A stretch of DNA of 64,000 nt from Rubrivivax sp. (GCA_016790225.1 JAEUOZ010000033.1:1-64000); one strand, 5' to 3'. Counted from the stretch's first letter, positions 7,021 through 17,600 are shown. Made by a program: numbers and translations. Notes: generated from the sequence alone by a model not told the origin.

Positions 7021-8946
7021 ATGCCGCTGAACATGACCTATGGCGATGTGCGCAGGCTCATCGCCGCCGAGACCCTGGGCTGGCAGCCGCGCGCCAGCAT
7101 CGGCGATGCGGTGCGCCTGCCGGCCTACCCGGTGGGTGCGAGCGAAGACGGGCTGACGCCCGACGCACGCACGCCGCAGCAGGACTTCCGCAGCCTGGGC
7201 GTGAGCCTCAATCCACAGCTGAGCCTGCGCCGCCTGCAGCGCGGCTATGCCCCGGCCGACGAGGTGCTGCGCGTGCACACGCCGCAGGTGCTGCAGCGCA
7301 TGGGCCTGGACCCGGCCCGTGCCGTGCGCCAGACCGCTGCCGATGCGATCCCGCCCGAAGGCGGCGCACCGCCCGCTGCGCTGGACTGGCGCAACCGCTG
7401 GGGCCAGAACTGGATCACCACAGTGCGCGATCAGAACCCCTGCAACGCCTGCTGGGCCTTCGCCGGCACGGCGCTGATCGAGGCGATGCTGCGCATCGAT
7501 CACGCGATGTGGGCGCGGCTGTCCGAAGGCGATGTGCACCGCGGCGTGGGCAAGAGCTGCCCCGATCTGGGCAACCTGGGCGAGGTCTCGGCCTTCTTTG
7601 CCGCCAAGGGGCTGTGCGATCCGGGCAGCTGGCCCTGGCAGACCGGCAACCCGCCCTATGCCCCCACGCCGGACCGCAACGGCCGCAGCGTGCGCGGGCC
7701 AGCCTTCGAGCTGGTCTCGGTGGCCGATTCGCGCAACTGGCTGGATACCGTCGGCCCGCTGGTGACCTGGATCGACATCTACAACGACTTCAGCGCCGTG
7801 GGCAGCACGGTCTACCGCCGCAGCACCGATCCGGCCAACGCGCTGCGCGGCGGCCACTTCATGCTCATCGTCGGCTACAGTGACGCGTTGGGGGCCTGGC
7901 TGTGCAAGAACTCCTGGGGCACCGGCTGGGGCATGGCCGGCTATGGCTGGATCGCCTACGGCGACAGCCGCATCGACGCCTTCGGCCGCTACGGCCTGCG
8001 CAAGACCAACCCCGATCCCTGGACCAAGCGCCGACTGCACAACGGCAACCTCTACGAAAGCGGCAACGGCGCGCTGCACCGCAACCTGGAAGTGGCCGGC
8101 TCCAACGGGCGCCGCGTGCTGCACCGCTGGCGCGAGGGCGGCCACCCGTTCACCTGGAACAGCGCGCGCTCCTTTGCCCGCGATGCCGCGGCTTGCCCCA
8201 GCCTGATCGGCAGCACCATCAACCGCAACATGGAGATGGTCTACCTCACCAACAGCGGGCGTCTGCGCCACTGGTGGACGGATGGCGGCGGCGGCAATGC
8301 CTGGTCCGACGGCGGTGTCTTCGGCCCCACGGGCTGCACCGGCACGCCCGGCTTCGTGCAGGGCAGCCACGGCGCGCCGGGCAACTTCGAGGTCGTGGTG
8401 TCGGTACGCGGCGGACGGCTGCAGCATGTGTGGCGCGATGGCGCCGGCTGGCACAACGGCGCGCTCTTCGGCAGCTCCATCGCGCGATCCGGCGCCTCGC
8501 TGGTGCAGAGCAGCTACGGCAGCCCGCACGGCAACCTGGAGTGCGTGGCCGTGCGCACCGACGGCTGCCTCCAGCACTTCTGGCGCGACGAGGCGCGCTT
8601 CGCATGGAACGAAGGCGCCATCTTCGGCCGCGGCATCAGCAGCCCGCCGGTGATGATCCAGGGCCAGTACGGCATGCGTGACGAAAGCGGCCCGCACGGC
8701 AACTTCGAGCTGTGCGTCGCCGTGGGCGGCAGCGTGCAGCACTGGTGGCGCTCCAACGCCGGCGGCGATGGCCTGTGGCGCCACAGCGCCACCTTCGGCC
8801 GCGACATCGCCGCCGTCGCCGGCCTGTGCCAGAGTTCCTGGGGCATGAACCTGGAGCTCATCGTGCTGCGCACCGACAACCAGCTGCAGCACCTGTGGCG
8901 TGATCAGGCCGGGTGGCACGCCGGCCCGATCATCGGGCCGGCTTGA
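7021..8946 (+). CDS. C1 papain-like cysteine protease fused to a PLL-type lectin beta-propeller
   Basis: 641 residues. A ~110-residue N-terminal pro-like region precedes a papain-fold domain at about 118-330. The catalytic set is visible: oxyanion Gln in RDQNPCNACWAF, C144 (ACW), H279 (GGHFMLIVGYSD) and N297 (CKNSWGTGWGMAGYGWI). From about 340 to the end the protein consists of repeated blades bearing LQHxWRD-type motifs (LRHWWTD, LQHVWRD, LQHFWRD, VQHWWRS, LQHLWRD), as in the PLL/PHL family of fucose-binding seven-bladed lectin propellers. AGGAGGAG stands just ahead of the ATG. No Sec signal is seen, so export, if any, uses another route. The fusion suggests a protease targeted to glycans. 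The following 114-residue gene may belong with it. Confidence 0.85.
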   Translation: MPLNMTYGDVRRLIAAETLGWQPRASIGDAVRLPAYPVGASEDGLTPDARTPQQDFRSLGVSLNPQLSLRRLQRGYAPADEVLRVHTPQVLQRMGLDPARAVRQTAADAIPPEGGAPPAALDWRNRWGQNWITTVRDQNPCNACWAFAGTALIEAMLRIDHAMWARLSEGDVHRGVGKSCPDLGNLGEVSAFFAAKGLCDPGSWPWQTGNPPYAPTPDRNGRSVRGPAFELVSVADSRNWLDTVGPLVTWIDIYNDFSAVGSTVYRRSTDPANALRGGHFMLIVGYSDALGAWLCKNSWGTGWGMAGYGWIAYGDSRIDAFGRYGLRKTNPDPWTKRRLHNGNLYESGNGALHRNLEVAGSNGRRVLHRWREGGHPFTWNSARSFARDAAACPSLIGSTINRNMEMVYLTNSGRLRHWWTDGGGGNAWSDGGVFGPTGCTGTPGFVQGSHGAPGNFEVVVSVRGGRLQHVWRDGAGWHNGALFGSSIARSGASLVQSSYGSPHGNLECVAVRTDGCLQHFWRDEARFAWNEGAIFGRGISSPPVMIQGQYGMRDESGPHGNFELCVAVGGSVQHWWRSNAGGDGLWRHSATFGRDIAAVAGLCQSSWGMNLELIVLRTDNQLQHLWRDQAGWHAGPIIGPA

Positions 8947-8979
8947 AACGTCCTGGCCCGATCATCGGGCCGGCTTGAA
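8920..8979. repeat. tandem 25-bp palindromic repeat over the protease stop codon
   Basis: An exact 25-bp segment occurs at 8923-8947 and again at 8955-8979 (32-bp offset). The first copy lies in an 11-bp-arm palindrome (GCCGGCCCGAT-C-ATCGGGCCGGC, 8920-8942) that overlaps the end of the protease gene; the second ends two bases before the next ATG. Both can form strong hairpins in mRNA, so they may attenuate or stabilise the transcript between the two genes. Confidence 0.8.
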
Positions 8980-8981
8980 CC

Positions 8982-9326
8982 ATGATCATCGATCTCTCCG
9001 CCCTGCCCGCCCGCCTGCTGTTGCAGCCCGAAGAAGCGCGCCAGCTGCCGCTGCCGGGCTTTCTGGGCTCGGGCAACGCCTGGAGCGTGGCCGTGGAGGG
9101 CACGCACGGCGTGGTGGAGGCGCGCGTGCGGCTGGACCCGCTGCCGCGCCCGGCGCCACCCTCCAGCACCGGCACGGACGCGCCGCCGGATCCACAGCAG
9201 GCCGCCGAAATCCTGCAGCTGCTGGCGCGCAGGCGCGGGCGCGCCGTGCTGCACCTGGTGCTGGCGCGCGCCTTCGGGCCGCGCAGCACGCTGGCCGAGC
9301 ACTGGATCGAGATCGAGGTGCGATGA
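8982..9326 (+). CDS. hypothetical protein downstream of the protease-lectin
   Basis: 114 residues, starting 35 bp after the papain-lectin stop. The N-terminal part (LPARLLLQPEEARQLPLPGF, then SGNAWSVAVEGTHGVVEARVRL) looks like a short beta-sheet domain; a Pro-rich linker leads to a second part ending LARAFGPRSTLAEHWIEIEVR. I recognise no family. Position directly behind the protease, with hairpins in between, makes it a candidate inhibitor or chaperone of that enzyme, in the way papain-fold proteases are sometimes paired with small beta-rich inhibitors of the chagasin type. That role is inference only. Confidence 0.6.
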   Translation: MIIDLSALPARLLLQPEEARQLPLPGFLGSGNAWSVAVEGTHGVVEARVRLDPLPRPAPPSSTGTDAPPDPQQAAEILQLLARRRGRAVLHLVLARAFGPRSTLAEHWIEIEVR

Positions 9327-9365
9327 GCGATGCTCAGAAGCAAATGTGCCTTTGCCACTTTGCTT

Positions 9366-9410
9366 GACCCCCACGGGGGGCGGGCTGGGCGCAGCCCGGC
9401 CCTGGGGGCC
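9366..9410. terminator. nested hairpin between convergent genes
   Basis: In the 85-bp gap between two convergent genes, an outer CCCCC (9368-9372) can pair with GGGGG (9404-9408), enclosing GGGCTG-GGCG-CAGCCC (9382-9397). No T-run follows on either side. Position and symmetry suggest a bidirectional transcription stop. Confidence 0.5.
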
Positions 9411-9411
9411 G

Positions 9412-10554
9412 TCAGAACCCGAGCGTCAGGCTCAGATCCGCGGTCGGGCTCACGCGGTCCTTGTGCAGCGTCATCACCGGATGGGCGTAGACCGCGGCGT
9501 CCACCGCCCACGCGCCCTGGCGCCATCCCAGCCCCAGGGTGGGCGCCAGCGGTGCGGGCAGCTTCAGGCGACCCGTGTCGGCTGAAGAGACGCGCAGCGG
9601 CACCAGGGCGCCGGCCCGCCAGACCCAGGCGCCCTGCGTGCGCTCCCAGCCGGCGCGCAGGATCTGGATGTCCAGCGAGTTGTCGCCATAGGCGCCGCGC
9701 ATCACCTCGTAGCCGACCGCCCAGCGGACCTGACTGCTGAATTGATGCGACAGCTCCAGCGCCAGCTTGCGCGGAAACTGCGCGCGCCACAGCCGCGTGC
9801 GCGTGCCGGCGGCATCGGTGCTGATCGTGCTGACATCCAGCTCGGTGCGCAGGTCGCTGATGGCCAGGGCCGCTGTCCAGGCATCGGCCGGCTGCCAGCG
9901 CAGCCCCAGTCCATAACCCAGCGCCGTGGCATCGGTGGAGCTCTCGGTATAGCCGTTGGAGGTGGCGTGCACGCCGCAGAAGCGCGATTGGCAGTCGATG
10001 CGCTCCAGGTAGGCGCCCACCGCCCAGCGCCGCTTGGCCGAAGGCGCCACGCCCAAGGCGATGCGGTAGGACTTGGTCTTGGAATCGATGTCGCCATCGA
10101 AGGTGCCGTTGATGCCGGGCAGCAGAAAGCGAAGGAAGATGCTCTCGACCTCGTTGCGCTCGAAGGCCCCGCTGGCGCGCGCGTGGATGCGCGGGTAGAA
10201 GGCCGCGGCCACCGTGGCATCCAGCCCCCAGCTCGGCGCCAGCGGCAGCTGCCAGGCAGCGCCCACGAAGCTGAAGGGGTGCATCCGGGCATCCAGCTGC
10301 CGCGTCACGGACAGCTGCAGGCCCTTGACGCCGGCCAGCCCCGCCGGGTTGTAGTAGAGCGCGTACACGTCGTCGGCAAAGGCCACGCCCGTGCCGCCCT
10401 GGGCCACATAGCGCGCGCCCAACCCCACGCCGGCATCCACGCCTTCGGCCCGGAAGTCGCGCGCCAGCGCGGCGGTCGAACAGGCACTGGCCAAGGCTGC
10501 CAGGGCCAGCGTGACGGCGGGTCGAACCAGGAATCGAAGGATCCGGACGGTCAT
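9412..10554 (-). CDS. FadL/OmpP1-like outer membrane beta-barrel protein
   Basis: 380 residues beginning MTVRILRFLVRPAV and a hydrophobic stretch ending STAALARDF, a Sec signal peptide (a Cys in ALASAC makes a lipoprotein form possible but the lipobox is poor). The mature part opens with GARYVAQGGTGVAFADD and YYNPAGLAGVKG, the 'NPA' N-terminus of FadL/OmpP1 transporters of hydrophobic compounds. Alternating amphipathic strands follow and the chain ends in Phe (LSLTLGF), as BAM-assembled barrels do. The start chosen has GAGAG upstream; the frame is open further up without signal character. The enoyl-CoA hydratase gene lies upstream on the same strand, so uptake of fatty or aromatic acids and their beta-oxidation may be linked. 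Confidence 0.75.
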   Translation of the reverse strand: MTVRILRFLVRPAVTLALAALASACSTAALARDFRAEGVDAGVGLGARYVAQGGTGVAFADDVYALYYNPAGLAGVKGLQLSVTRQLDARMHPFSFVGAAWQLPLAPSWGLDATVAAAFYPRIHARASGAFERNEVESIFLRFLLPGINGTFDGDIDSKTKSYRIALGVAPSAKRRWAVGAYLERIDCQSRFCGVHATSNGYTESSTDATALGYGLGLRWQPADAWTAALAISDLRTELDVSTISTDAAGTRTRLWRAQFPRKLALELSHQFSSQVRWAVGYEVMRGAYGDNSLDIQILRAGWERTQGAWVWRAGALVPLRVSSADTGRLKLPAPLAPTLGLGWRQGAWAVDAAVYAHPVMTLHKDRVSPTADLSLTLGF

Positions 10555-10657
10555 CAAGGCTCTCCGAAAACAAAGCAGGACAACACAGATCGGGCAGGCT
10601 GAAACGCAAGCTGGCGGCAGGCAGCCCGCACCCGGCCACGCCGCACCGCGCCGCGCC

Positions 10658-11542
10658 TCATTCGAACGGCGGCTCATCACGCCAGCCGAAGAAGCCTGGC
10701 AGATCCTGGCTGACACGGTCAGGCCATTGCGGCTCGCGCTTGGCGAGGAAGGCACCGACACCCTCGCGCGCATCGGCTGACTGCCCACGTGACTGGATCG
10801 CCCGGCTGTCCAGGCGGTGCGCGTCCATGGGATGCGCGGCACCCGCCATGCGCCACAGCATCTGGCGCGTCATCGCCACCGAGACCGGCGCGCTGTGGGC
10901 CGTCATCTCCTGCGCCAGCCGGCGCGCGGCCGGCAGCAGATCCTCGGGCTCATGCACCGCATGCACCAGACCCCGCTGCAGGGCTTCGGCCGCGCCGAAG
11001 ACGCGGCCGCTGATGCACCACTCCAGCGCGGTCTGCAGCCCCACCAGCCGCGGCAGAAACCAGCTGGAGGCGGCTTCCGGCGTGATGCCGCGCCGCGCGA
11101 AGACAAAGCCGAAGCGCGCCTGCGTGGAAGCCAGCCGCAGGTCCATCGGCAGCTGCACCGTCATGCCGATGCCCACGGCAGCGCCGTTGATGGCGCCGAT
11201 CACCGGCTTGAGGCTGCGGAAGATGCGCAGCGTCACCTGCCCGCCGCCATCGCGGTAGACATCGCCCACGCGCGTGGCTTCGCGCCGCGCATCGCCGCGC
11301 TTCGCATAGTCGAAGGTCTTGCCGCCTTCGGAGAGATCGGCCCCGGCGCAGAAGGCGCGCCCGGCACCGGTGACGATGACTGCGCGCACGCCGTCGTCTG
11401 CATCGCTGGCATCGAAGGCTGCGATCAGCTCGTCACGCATCTGCGCCGTGAAGGCATTGAGCTTGTCCGGCCGGTTCAGCGTCACGGTCGCCAGGCCCTC
11501 CTGCACCTCGTAGCGCAGGGTCTCGAAGCTCGCGGGGTGCAT
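10658..11542 (-). CDS. enoyl-CoA hydratase/isomerase family protein
   Basis: 294-residue crotonase-fold enzyme acting on CoA thioesters. The N-terminus VTLNRPDKLNAFTAQMRDEL, the first oxyanion-hole segment TGAGRAFCAGADL and the second, INGAAVGIGMTVQLPMDLRLA, are canonical. The Glu pair of classical hydratases is not both evident: the 'RRGITPEAASSWFLPRLVG' segment carries one Glu. This fits the broad crotonase/hydratase group rather than a specific assignment. An AGGAG site precedes the ATG at 11540-11542. It is divergent from a second hydratase gene across a hexanucleotide repeat and lies 103 bp upstream of the FadL-like gene on the same strand. Confidence 0.88.
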   Translation of the reverse strand: MHPASFETLRYEVQEGLATVTLNRPDKLNAFTAQMRDELIAAFDASDADDGVRAVIVTGAGRAFCAGADLSEGGKTFDYAKRGDARREATRVGDVYRDGGGQVTLRIFRSLKPVIGAINGAAVGIGMTVQLPMDLRLASTQARFGFVFARRGITPEAASSWFLPRLVGLQTALEWCISGRVFGAAEALQRGLVHAVHEPEDLLPAARRLAQEMTAHSAPVSVAMTRQMLWRMAGAAHPMDAHRLDSRAIQSRGQSADAREGVGAFLAKREPQWPDRVSQDLPGFFGWRDEPPFE

Positions 11543-11593
11543 CGGTGGGGTCTCCTCTTGATCGTCCGGGCGCGGGCACTGCGTGACGCAGCG

Positions 11594-11642
<49 letters not shown>

Positions 11643-11709
11643 TCTGGCGCCGCGAAGCGCCAGCCCGGACGACACCATGGCCGCGCCTTCGCAGCTTCCG
11701 GAGACAGCC

Positions 11710-12624
11710 ATGCCAAGCTACCAGACCCTGCTCATCGAGCCCGATCCCGATCACCCGGCCATCGCCCGGCTGCTGCTCAACCGCCCCGAGCGCCTGAACG
11801 CCATCAACGATGACACGCCGCGCGAGATCCGGGCCGCCGTGGAATGGGCGAACGCGCAGCCGCAGATCCACGTGATCGTGGTGGAAGGTGCGGGCAAGGG
11901 CTTCTGCGGCGGCTATGACCTCAGCCAGTTCGGCGAAGGTCGGCTGGAGCACCCCTGCCAGCAGGAAGCCGCGCCCTGGGACCCGATGGTCGACTATGCC
12001 TTCATGAAGCGCAACACCGAAGACTTCATGAGCCTGTGGCGCAGCGCCAAGCCGACCATCGCCAAGGTGCATGGCGCGGCCGTGGCGGGCGGCAGCGACA
12101 TCGCGCTGTGCTGCGATCTGCTGGTGATGGCCGAGGATGCGCGCATCGGCTACATGCCCACTCGCGTCTGGGGCTGCCCGACCACGGCGATGTGGACCTA
12201 CCGGCTCGGGCCCGCGCGCGCCAAGCAGCTGATGTTCACCGGCGATCTGATCGATGGCCGAACGGCCGCCGCCTGGGGGCTGGCGAACGAGGCCGTGCCG
12301 GCCGATCAGCTCGAGGCCGCCACCCTGAAACTGGCCACGCGCATCGCCGGCGTGCCCGCCGGGCACCTGGCGATGCACAAGATGGTCGTCAACCAGGTGC
12401 TGCTCGGCATGGGGCTGGAGCAGACCCAGATGATGGCCACGGTCTTCGACGGCATCACGCGCCACAACCCGGAAGGCCTGTGGTTCAGGCGCTTTGCGCA
12501 GGCCAACGGCTTCAAGGCGGCGGTGGAATGGCGTGACAGCGGCCGGCCGATCCCGGAAGGGGATGAGGCCCGCGCCCGCATCCAGGCGCTGGAAGCCGAG
12601 CTGGCGCGCCGCGGCACCCCCTAA
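11710..12624 (+). CDS. enoyl-CoA hydratase/crotonase family protein
   Basis: 304-residue crotonase-superfamily enzyme. Key segments are [20 protein letters not shown], the oxyanion-hole pair [16 protein letters not shown] and [20 protein letters not shown], and [19 protein letters not shown], where the catalytic Glu of true hydratases would normally lie but is not seen. The longer middle segment ([20 protein letters not shown]) and C-terminal extension distinguish it from its divergent neighbour, so they are not a recent duplication. GGAGA stands before the ATG at 11710; an in-frame ATG 33 bp upstream is less likely. The substrate is unknown. Confidence 0.88.
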   Translation: MPSYQTLLIEPDPDHPAIARLLLNRPERLNAINDDTPREIRAAVEWANAQPQIHVIVVEGAGKGFCGGYDLSQFGEGRLEHPCQQEAAPWDPMVDYAFMKRNTEDFMSLWRSAKPTIAKVHGAAVAGGSDIALCCDLLVMAEDARIGYMPTRVWGCPTTAMWTYRLGPARAKQLMFTGDLIDGRTAAAWGLANEAVPADQLEAATLKLATRIAGVPAGHLAMHKMVVNQVLLGMGLEQTQMMATVFDGITRHNPEGLWFRRFAQANGFKAAVEWRDSGRPIPEGDEARARIQALEAELARRGTP

Positions 12625-12721
12625 GCTCTGGGGAACTTGGTTCCTGCCGGCTGTTGCGGCGCTGGGCGGGGTGGCGGGGTGCATAAACTCCTCGGGTTGT
12701 CCCCAAGGTGTTTCCTGCCCC

Positions 12722-14542
12722 ATGCTGATCGATGCCCGTACCCTGCCCGCCGGCCAGGCGCTTGATGCCGATGTCGTGATCGTCGGCGCCGGCCCGGGCG
12801 GCATCACTGCGGCACGGGAGTTCCTGGGCACCGGCATCCGCGTGGCGCTGCTGGAAACCGGCGGCTTCGATCCCGACGACGCGATCCAGGAACTCGCGGC
12901 CGATTGCGGCCCGGCCATCGGCGATCTCTACCCGGGCGCGCAGTGGATGCGCTCGCGCCAGTACGCCGGCACGGCGCAGCAATGGGGGATCGACATGAGC
13001 GGCCGCCAGCCCAAGCTGAAGGCGCCCGTCTCTTCCGTGGCCGTGGCGCATGTGCAGAACCTGAGCGAAGGGCAGGACAAGCAGGGCGTGCGCTATGTGC
13101 CGCTGGATCCGATCGATTTCGAGCAGCGCGACTGGCTGCCCCACAGCGGCTGGCCCATCACGCGCGCCGATCTGGATCCGTACTACGCCCGCGCCCATGT
13201 GGTCGGACAGAGCGCCGCCTACGACTACGAGCCCGGGCACTGGGCAGACGAGAACGCCAAGCCCTTCCGCTTCGACAACGGCCGGCTGGACAGCCACATG
13301 TTCCACTTCGGCCTGCGCGATGTCTTCATCGTGGAGTACCGCCGCGCGCTGGAGCAATCCGACAACGTCACGCTCTACCTCAACGCCACGGTCGTGGGCC
13401 TGGAGACCGGCAGCAGCGGCCAGCAGGTGGAGCAGGCCCGCATCCGACACTTCGATGGCCGCGAGCAGACCTTCCGCGCCAGGCGCTTCATCCTGGCCGT
13501 GGGCGGGCTGGAGACCCCGCGGCTTCTGCTGCTGAGCAACCAGACGCACAAGACCGGCCTGGGCAACCAGCACGATGTGGTGGGCCGCTTTCTCATGGAC
13601 CACCCGGTGATCCGCTCCGGCTTCTTCGTGCCGCCCGATCGCGGCATCTTCCGCCGCATGGCCTTCTACGACACGCGCTGGATCGGCGACAAGATGGTCG
13701 TGGCCAAGCCGGTGATCAGCGAAGCCCTGATGCGAAGCGAGCAGTTGATGAACACGACCGCGGTGCTGTTCCCGCGCGTGGGCACCAAGGGCTCCGATCC
13801 GGTGCGCTGGTTCTTCCCCAAGGGCCCGCGCTTCCGCTCGCCCGCCGTCACATCAGCTCGAACATTGGCCATGTCGATCAAGCGCCGCCGGCTGCCGCCG
13901 GGCTTTGCGGGCCACGTGGCCACGATGCTGGGCGGGCTGGACGACATGCTCTTCTACTGGTGGCGCAAGAACCAGGCCGTGGTGCACCACCACTGCCCCT
14001 GCGCGCACTGGAAGAACCGCGGCGTGCTGCACCAGTACGGGCTGGATCACGGCGGCTGGTCCCGCCTGGACAATCTGGAAACGCAGTACGGCTGCATCGA
14101 GATGCTGCACATGACCGAGCAGGCGCCCGATCCGGACAACCGCATCGTGCTGGGCGAGGAGCAGGATCGCCTGGGCAAGCGCCGCATGCAGATCCACTGG
14201 AAGTGGAACGACATCGACGTGCGCAGCACACGCCGTGCGCAGGAAATCTACGCCGAGGAACTCAGCCGCCAGGGCCTGGGGCCCTTCACGCTGCAGCGCG
14301 ACCGCGACGTGCCCACCATCCTGCTGCCCAGCGTGCACCACCACATGGGCACGGCGCGCATGCACGCCGATCCGCGCCAGGGCGTGGTGGACAGCGAATG
14401 CCGCATCCACGGCGTCAGCAACGTCTCCATCGCCAGCAGCGCGGTCTTCACCACCGGCGGCTACGCCAACTGCACGCTCACCATCATGGCCTTCGCGATC
14501 CGCATCGCGGATCGCCTCAAGCGCGAACTGGCAGCTGCCTGA
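12722..14542 (+). CDS. GMC family FAD-dependent oxidoreductase
   Basis: 606-residue glucose-methanol-choline oxidoreductase-type flavoprotein. The FAD dinucleotide motif GAGPGG is at residues 22-27 with the ribose-binding Glu in LLETGGF. The C-terminal catalytic region has HHHMGTARM (around 539-547) and GGYANCTLTIMAFAIRIAD, giving the His-Asn pair of the family. No signal peptide. Members oxidise alcohols, sugars or sterols; the substrate here is open. A Pro/Arg-rich middle insert (KRRRLPPGFAG) is notable. It converges on the large CHAT gene; nothing upstream within 97 bp identifies its regulation. Confidence 0.88.
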   Translation: MLIDARTLPAGQALDADVVIVGAGPGGITAAREFLGTGIRVALLETGGFDPDDAIQELAADCGPAIGDLYPGAQWMRSRQYAGTAQQWGIDMSGRQPKLKAPVSSVAVAHVQNLSEGQDKQGVRYVPLDPIDFEQRDWLPHSGWPITRADLDPYYARAHVVGQSAAYDYEPGHWADENAKPFRFDNGRLDSHMFHFGLRDVFIVEYRRALEQSDNVTLYLNATVVGLETGSSGQQVEQARIRHFDGREQTFRARRFILAVGGLETPRLLLLSNQTHKTGLGNQHDVVGRFLMDHPVIRSGFFVPPDRGIFRRMAFYDTRWIGDKMVVAKPVISEALMRSEQLMNTTAVLFPRVGTKGSDPVRWFFPKGPRFRSPAVTSARTLAMSIKRRRLPPGFAGHVATMLGGLDDMLFYWWRKNQAVVHHHCPCAHWKNRGVLHQYGLDHGGWSRLDNLETQYGCIEMLHMTEQAPDPDNRIVLGEEQDRLGKRRMQIHWKWNDIDVRSTRRAQEIYAEELSRQGLGPFTLQRDRDVPTILLPSVHHHMGTARMHADPRQGVVDSECRIHGVSNVSIASSAVFTTGGYANCTLTIMAFAIRIADRLKRELAAA

Positions 14543-14610
14543 GGGCGCGCGCGGCGGCGCGGCCCGTTCAGCGGCTGCCCGGCCCATTCAGCGGGCGCGC
14601 GCGACGCCGG

Positions 14611-17600
14611 TCAGGTGGCCGGCTTGTCCCAGAGGTCAGCCGCCTTGATCAAGGCATCGATCGCGTCGCGCGACGCCGAAGACCAGGGGTGCGTGGCAGC
14701 GGCCATCAGATCGCGCAGGAACATCAGGTGCAGCCGCGCCGACTGCACGTTGCGCTGCGTGCCGGCGCGATCAAACGCGTGACGGTACTTGGTCTCTGCC
14801 TGCTCCCTCAGGTCACGCACACGCTCCGCGTCCTCGGCCTCGGCCAGCAGCCGCGTGACGAGCAGATCGCCCTGGCCAACAGCGCGCCAGGTCTCGTGCG
14901 TGGCGGCCAGGCGCTCTTGGTCGGCCTGCTGCAAGGCCCTCAGCTGCTGGATGGCGTCGGGGCGCCAGGCCTGGATGGCTTCTCGGTCGGTACCGCTCCA
15001 GACGCCTTCTTCGTGACCCAGCAGCAGGGCCCCGGCGAAGCCATTGGACACCGGGTAGTAGTCGTCGCCGCCGGCGCATTCCTGGGCCTTCTTGTAGGCC
15101 TGGGCCATGTCGAACAAGGCCTGGGACCGTCCCGCAGGATCGTCGCGCGACAGCAAGGCGCGGCGCTTGTGCGCGCTGCCCAGCAGCGCCCAGGTCTCGC
15201 GCTTGTGGCTGTTCGGCGCCAGCTCGGCCAGCAGCCGGGTGGCCGAGGCCAGCTCCTCGCGCAGGCTCTGACGTTTTTCTTCAGTGGCGACGGCCTTGGC
15301 CTTCGCTGTGTCGGCCTTGGCGCTTGCATCGGCTTCGTCGATGCGACGCCACTCCTTTTCCACCTGCCGAACGCGGCGGTTGGCCAGCTGCTCCAGCGCC
15401 GCCAATGGCGCCTGGTCATCACCGGCCGACACCGCGGTCTTCAGCCAGGCCTGCGCCTCGTCGCTGAGCTCGGCCTCCACATAGAGCTGGCCAATGGCAC
15501 CGGCCACGTCGCCGCGGCGCAGCCAGGCCTCGCCCGCCGGCCCCGGCGGCACCCGCGCGCAGCGGGCCTGCACATCGGCCAGCAGGCGCTTGCGTCGATC
15601 TTCGTCCAGTTTCTCGCGCTGCTCGCCGTTGTAGAGACCGGCGCGGAGGTTGTCGACGTCCACCACCAGCTCGCGCGGGGATACATAGCGGGGCGCGCTG
15701 CCGCCTGAGCCGCCGCCCTGGTTGATCACCAGCCGCCAGCCGGGCTCTCCGTAGCACTGGTAGGCGCCCCAGGTGTTGCGCTGCGGGTGGCGGCGGTAGG
15801 TCTCCTGCCGCGCCTCGTGCACCGCGTCGCGGAAATTGGCACCGCCCAGCAGACGGCGGTAGAAGGTCTGCGCAAAGGTGACGCCGGCCTCGTCATCGAC
15901 GGCCCAGCCCGAGGCAATCACCGCACGCACGCCCATGCGGATCAGCGCCACGGCCACATTGGCCGCCAGCCGGTTGGTCTGCGGGTTGGCGACCGTGGTG
16001 CGCCCCAGCTCGCAGCAGTTGATGAAGACCAGCTCCGGCACGTGGCGCAACTGCTCGAAGTCACCCGGCTGCAGGAAGACCCGCTTGCCGATGATCATGC
16101 CGCTGCGCTCAGGCTGCTCGTCGTTTTCCTTCCAGCGGTGCACGCCGTGGGCGGCCAGGTGCATCACGCGCCAGGGCCTCAGGTGCAGCGCGCCGGTGAT
16201 CGCCCGCGTGGACGCCTGCGTCGCGCCCAGCAAGGCATGCACCGCCGGGGCGCCCAGTTCCTCCTCGAAGATCCGCGCCACCTGGCGCGCCTCTTCTTCG
16301 GCACCGGGCAGTTGCTCGAAGGCGCCCCAACCGGACAGCTGCGGATCGCCGATCACCAGCACCGCGTTCTCGGCCGCCATGCGCGGCGCGCCCCGGTACT
16401 CCACCGTCTTGAGCTGCCGCACCAACGCGGTCTCCACCGCCAGCGGCCGGCGGTTGGGGCCCCAGCGGTCTTCCAGCAGCTCCCAGGGGAAGCGCGCCGA
16501 GCGCTCGTCCAGCAGCAGCACCAGGCCGCGCGAATCGGGCGCCGCGAGGCGGAAGTCCACCGGCAGCAGCATCTCGTAGAGCGTCTTGCCGATCTCTTCG
16601 TTGTTGTCGGTGCTGCCGATGGCCTCTTCGATGAAGTTCTCCACCAGCGCCACCTGGCCGGTGTTGATGGCCTGCTCTGCTCGCGCACGCTGGCCCGCCG
16701 TGGAGTAGCGCAGCTGGCCGGCCGTTTCGTCCTCGAGGATCTCGACCCGCAGATCCCAGCCGCGGTCGCTGTCGAAGACGCTGCGTCGCCGTCCGCCCAG
16801 CGCGGTGGCGATGTCCACTTCGGCCGGATCCCACTCGGTGGCGGCGGCCAGATCGTCGGCCAGGCGCAGCTCATGCAGCGCGTGACCCGTGGCCACCGCA
16901 ACGTCCTCGAACAGCTCGACAAACTCCAGCTCCTCGATGAGCACCCGGTCCTGCAGCTCAGCCTCCCCCAGCTTGAGGTTGGCGTCCAGCGCGCCGCGCA
17001 GCAGCGCTTCGAGCGACTCGCGCACCGAGAGACCTGCACCCGCACTGCCCACCAGCAGGCAGGACAGCCCGATGCCACCCTGGGCTGAGCGTGCGCCCGG
17101 TCGCTGCAGGCACTGGCGCGCGTGATCCAGCATCGCATCGCGCGCGGCCGCGCGCAGGCGCCCGGCCGTCAACTCGCCCACCTGCCCCAGGCCGATGACC
17201 AGCGCCCCCTGCACGCCGCGGGTGGCCCGGCCATCGGGCACGGCATCGGCAAAGAAGCTCATGCGCGTATCGCTGCGCCCGGGGTAGATGCCCAGGCGCA
17301 GCGCCTTCTGCAGAGCCTGGTTCAGGGCCTTGTCCAGCGCGCGTTCGGCGCTGACCAGCAGGTCGCCCTGGTAGTGGCCCACCACCACCGGGTGGCGCGC
17401 CGCCACCCGCAGATCGCCGTGGCGCACGCTCAGGCGCAGACTGCGCTGGCGCGTGGGTGCCGCCGCGCGACGCCGCCGGCGCGCCTGGCCCAGGCCCAGC
17501 TGGCGCAGCTCGTCTTCCGAAGGCATGGCATCGGCCGGCGGCTGCACCAGCTTGAAGCTGGTTCGTTCACCCCGCTGGCGTGCCGGCGGTGCGTCCGGCA

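Noticed and set aside
9412..10554. Calling the FadL-like protein a lipoprotein
   Set aside because: The Cys in the signal region lacks Leu at -3 and the downstream ALA-RDF is a good signal peptidase I site; the beta-barrel with C-terminal Phe argues for an ordinary outer-membrane protein.
12904..15708. A 934-codon plus-strand frame overlapping the GMC oxidoreductase and the CHAT gene tail
   Set aside because: Out of frame with the GMC gene and reading through a convergent gene; Arg/Gly/His-rich without domains.
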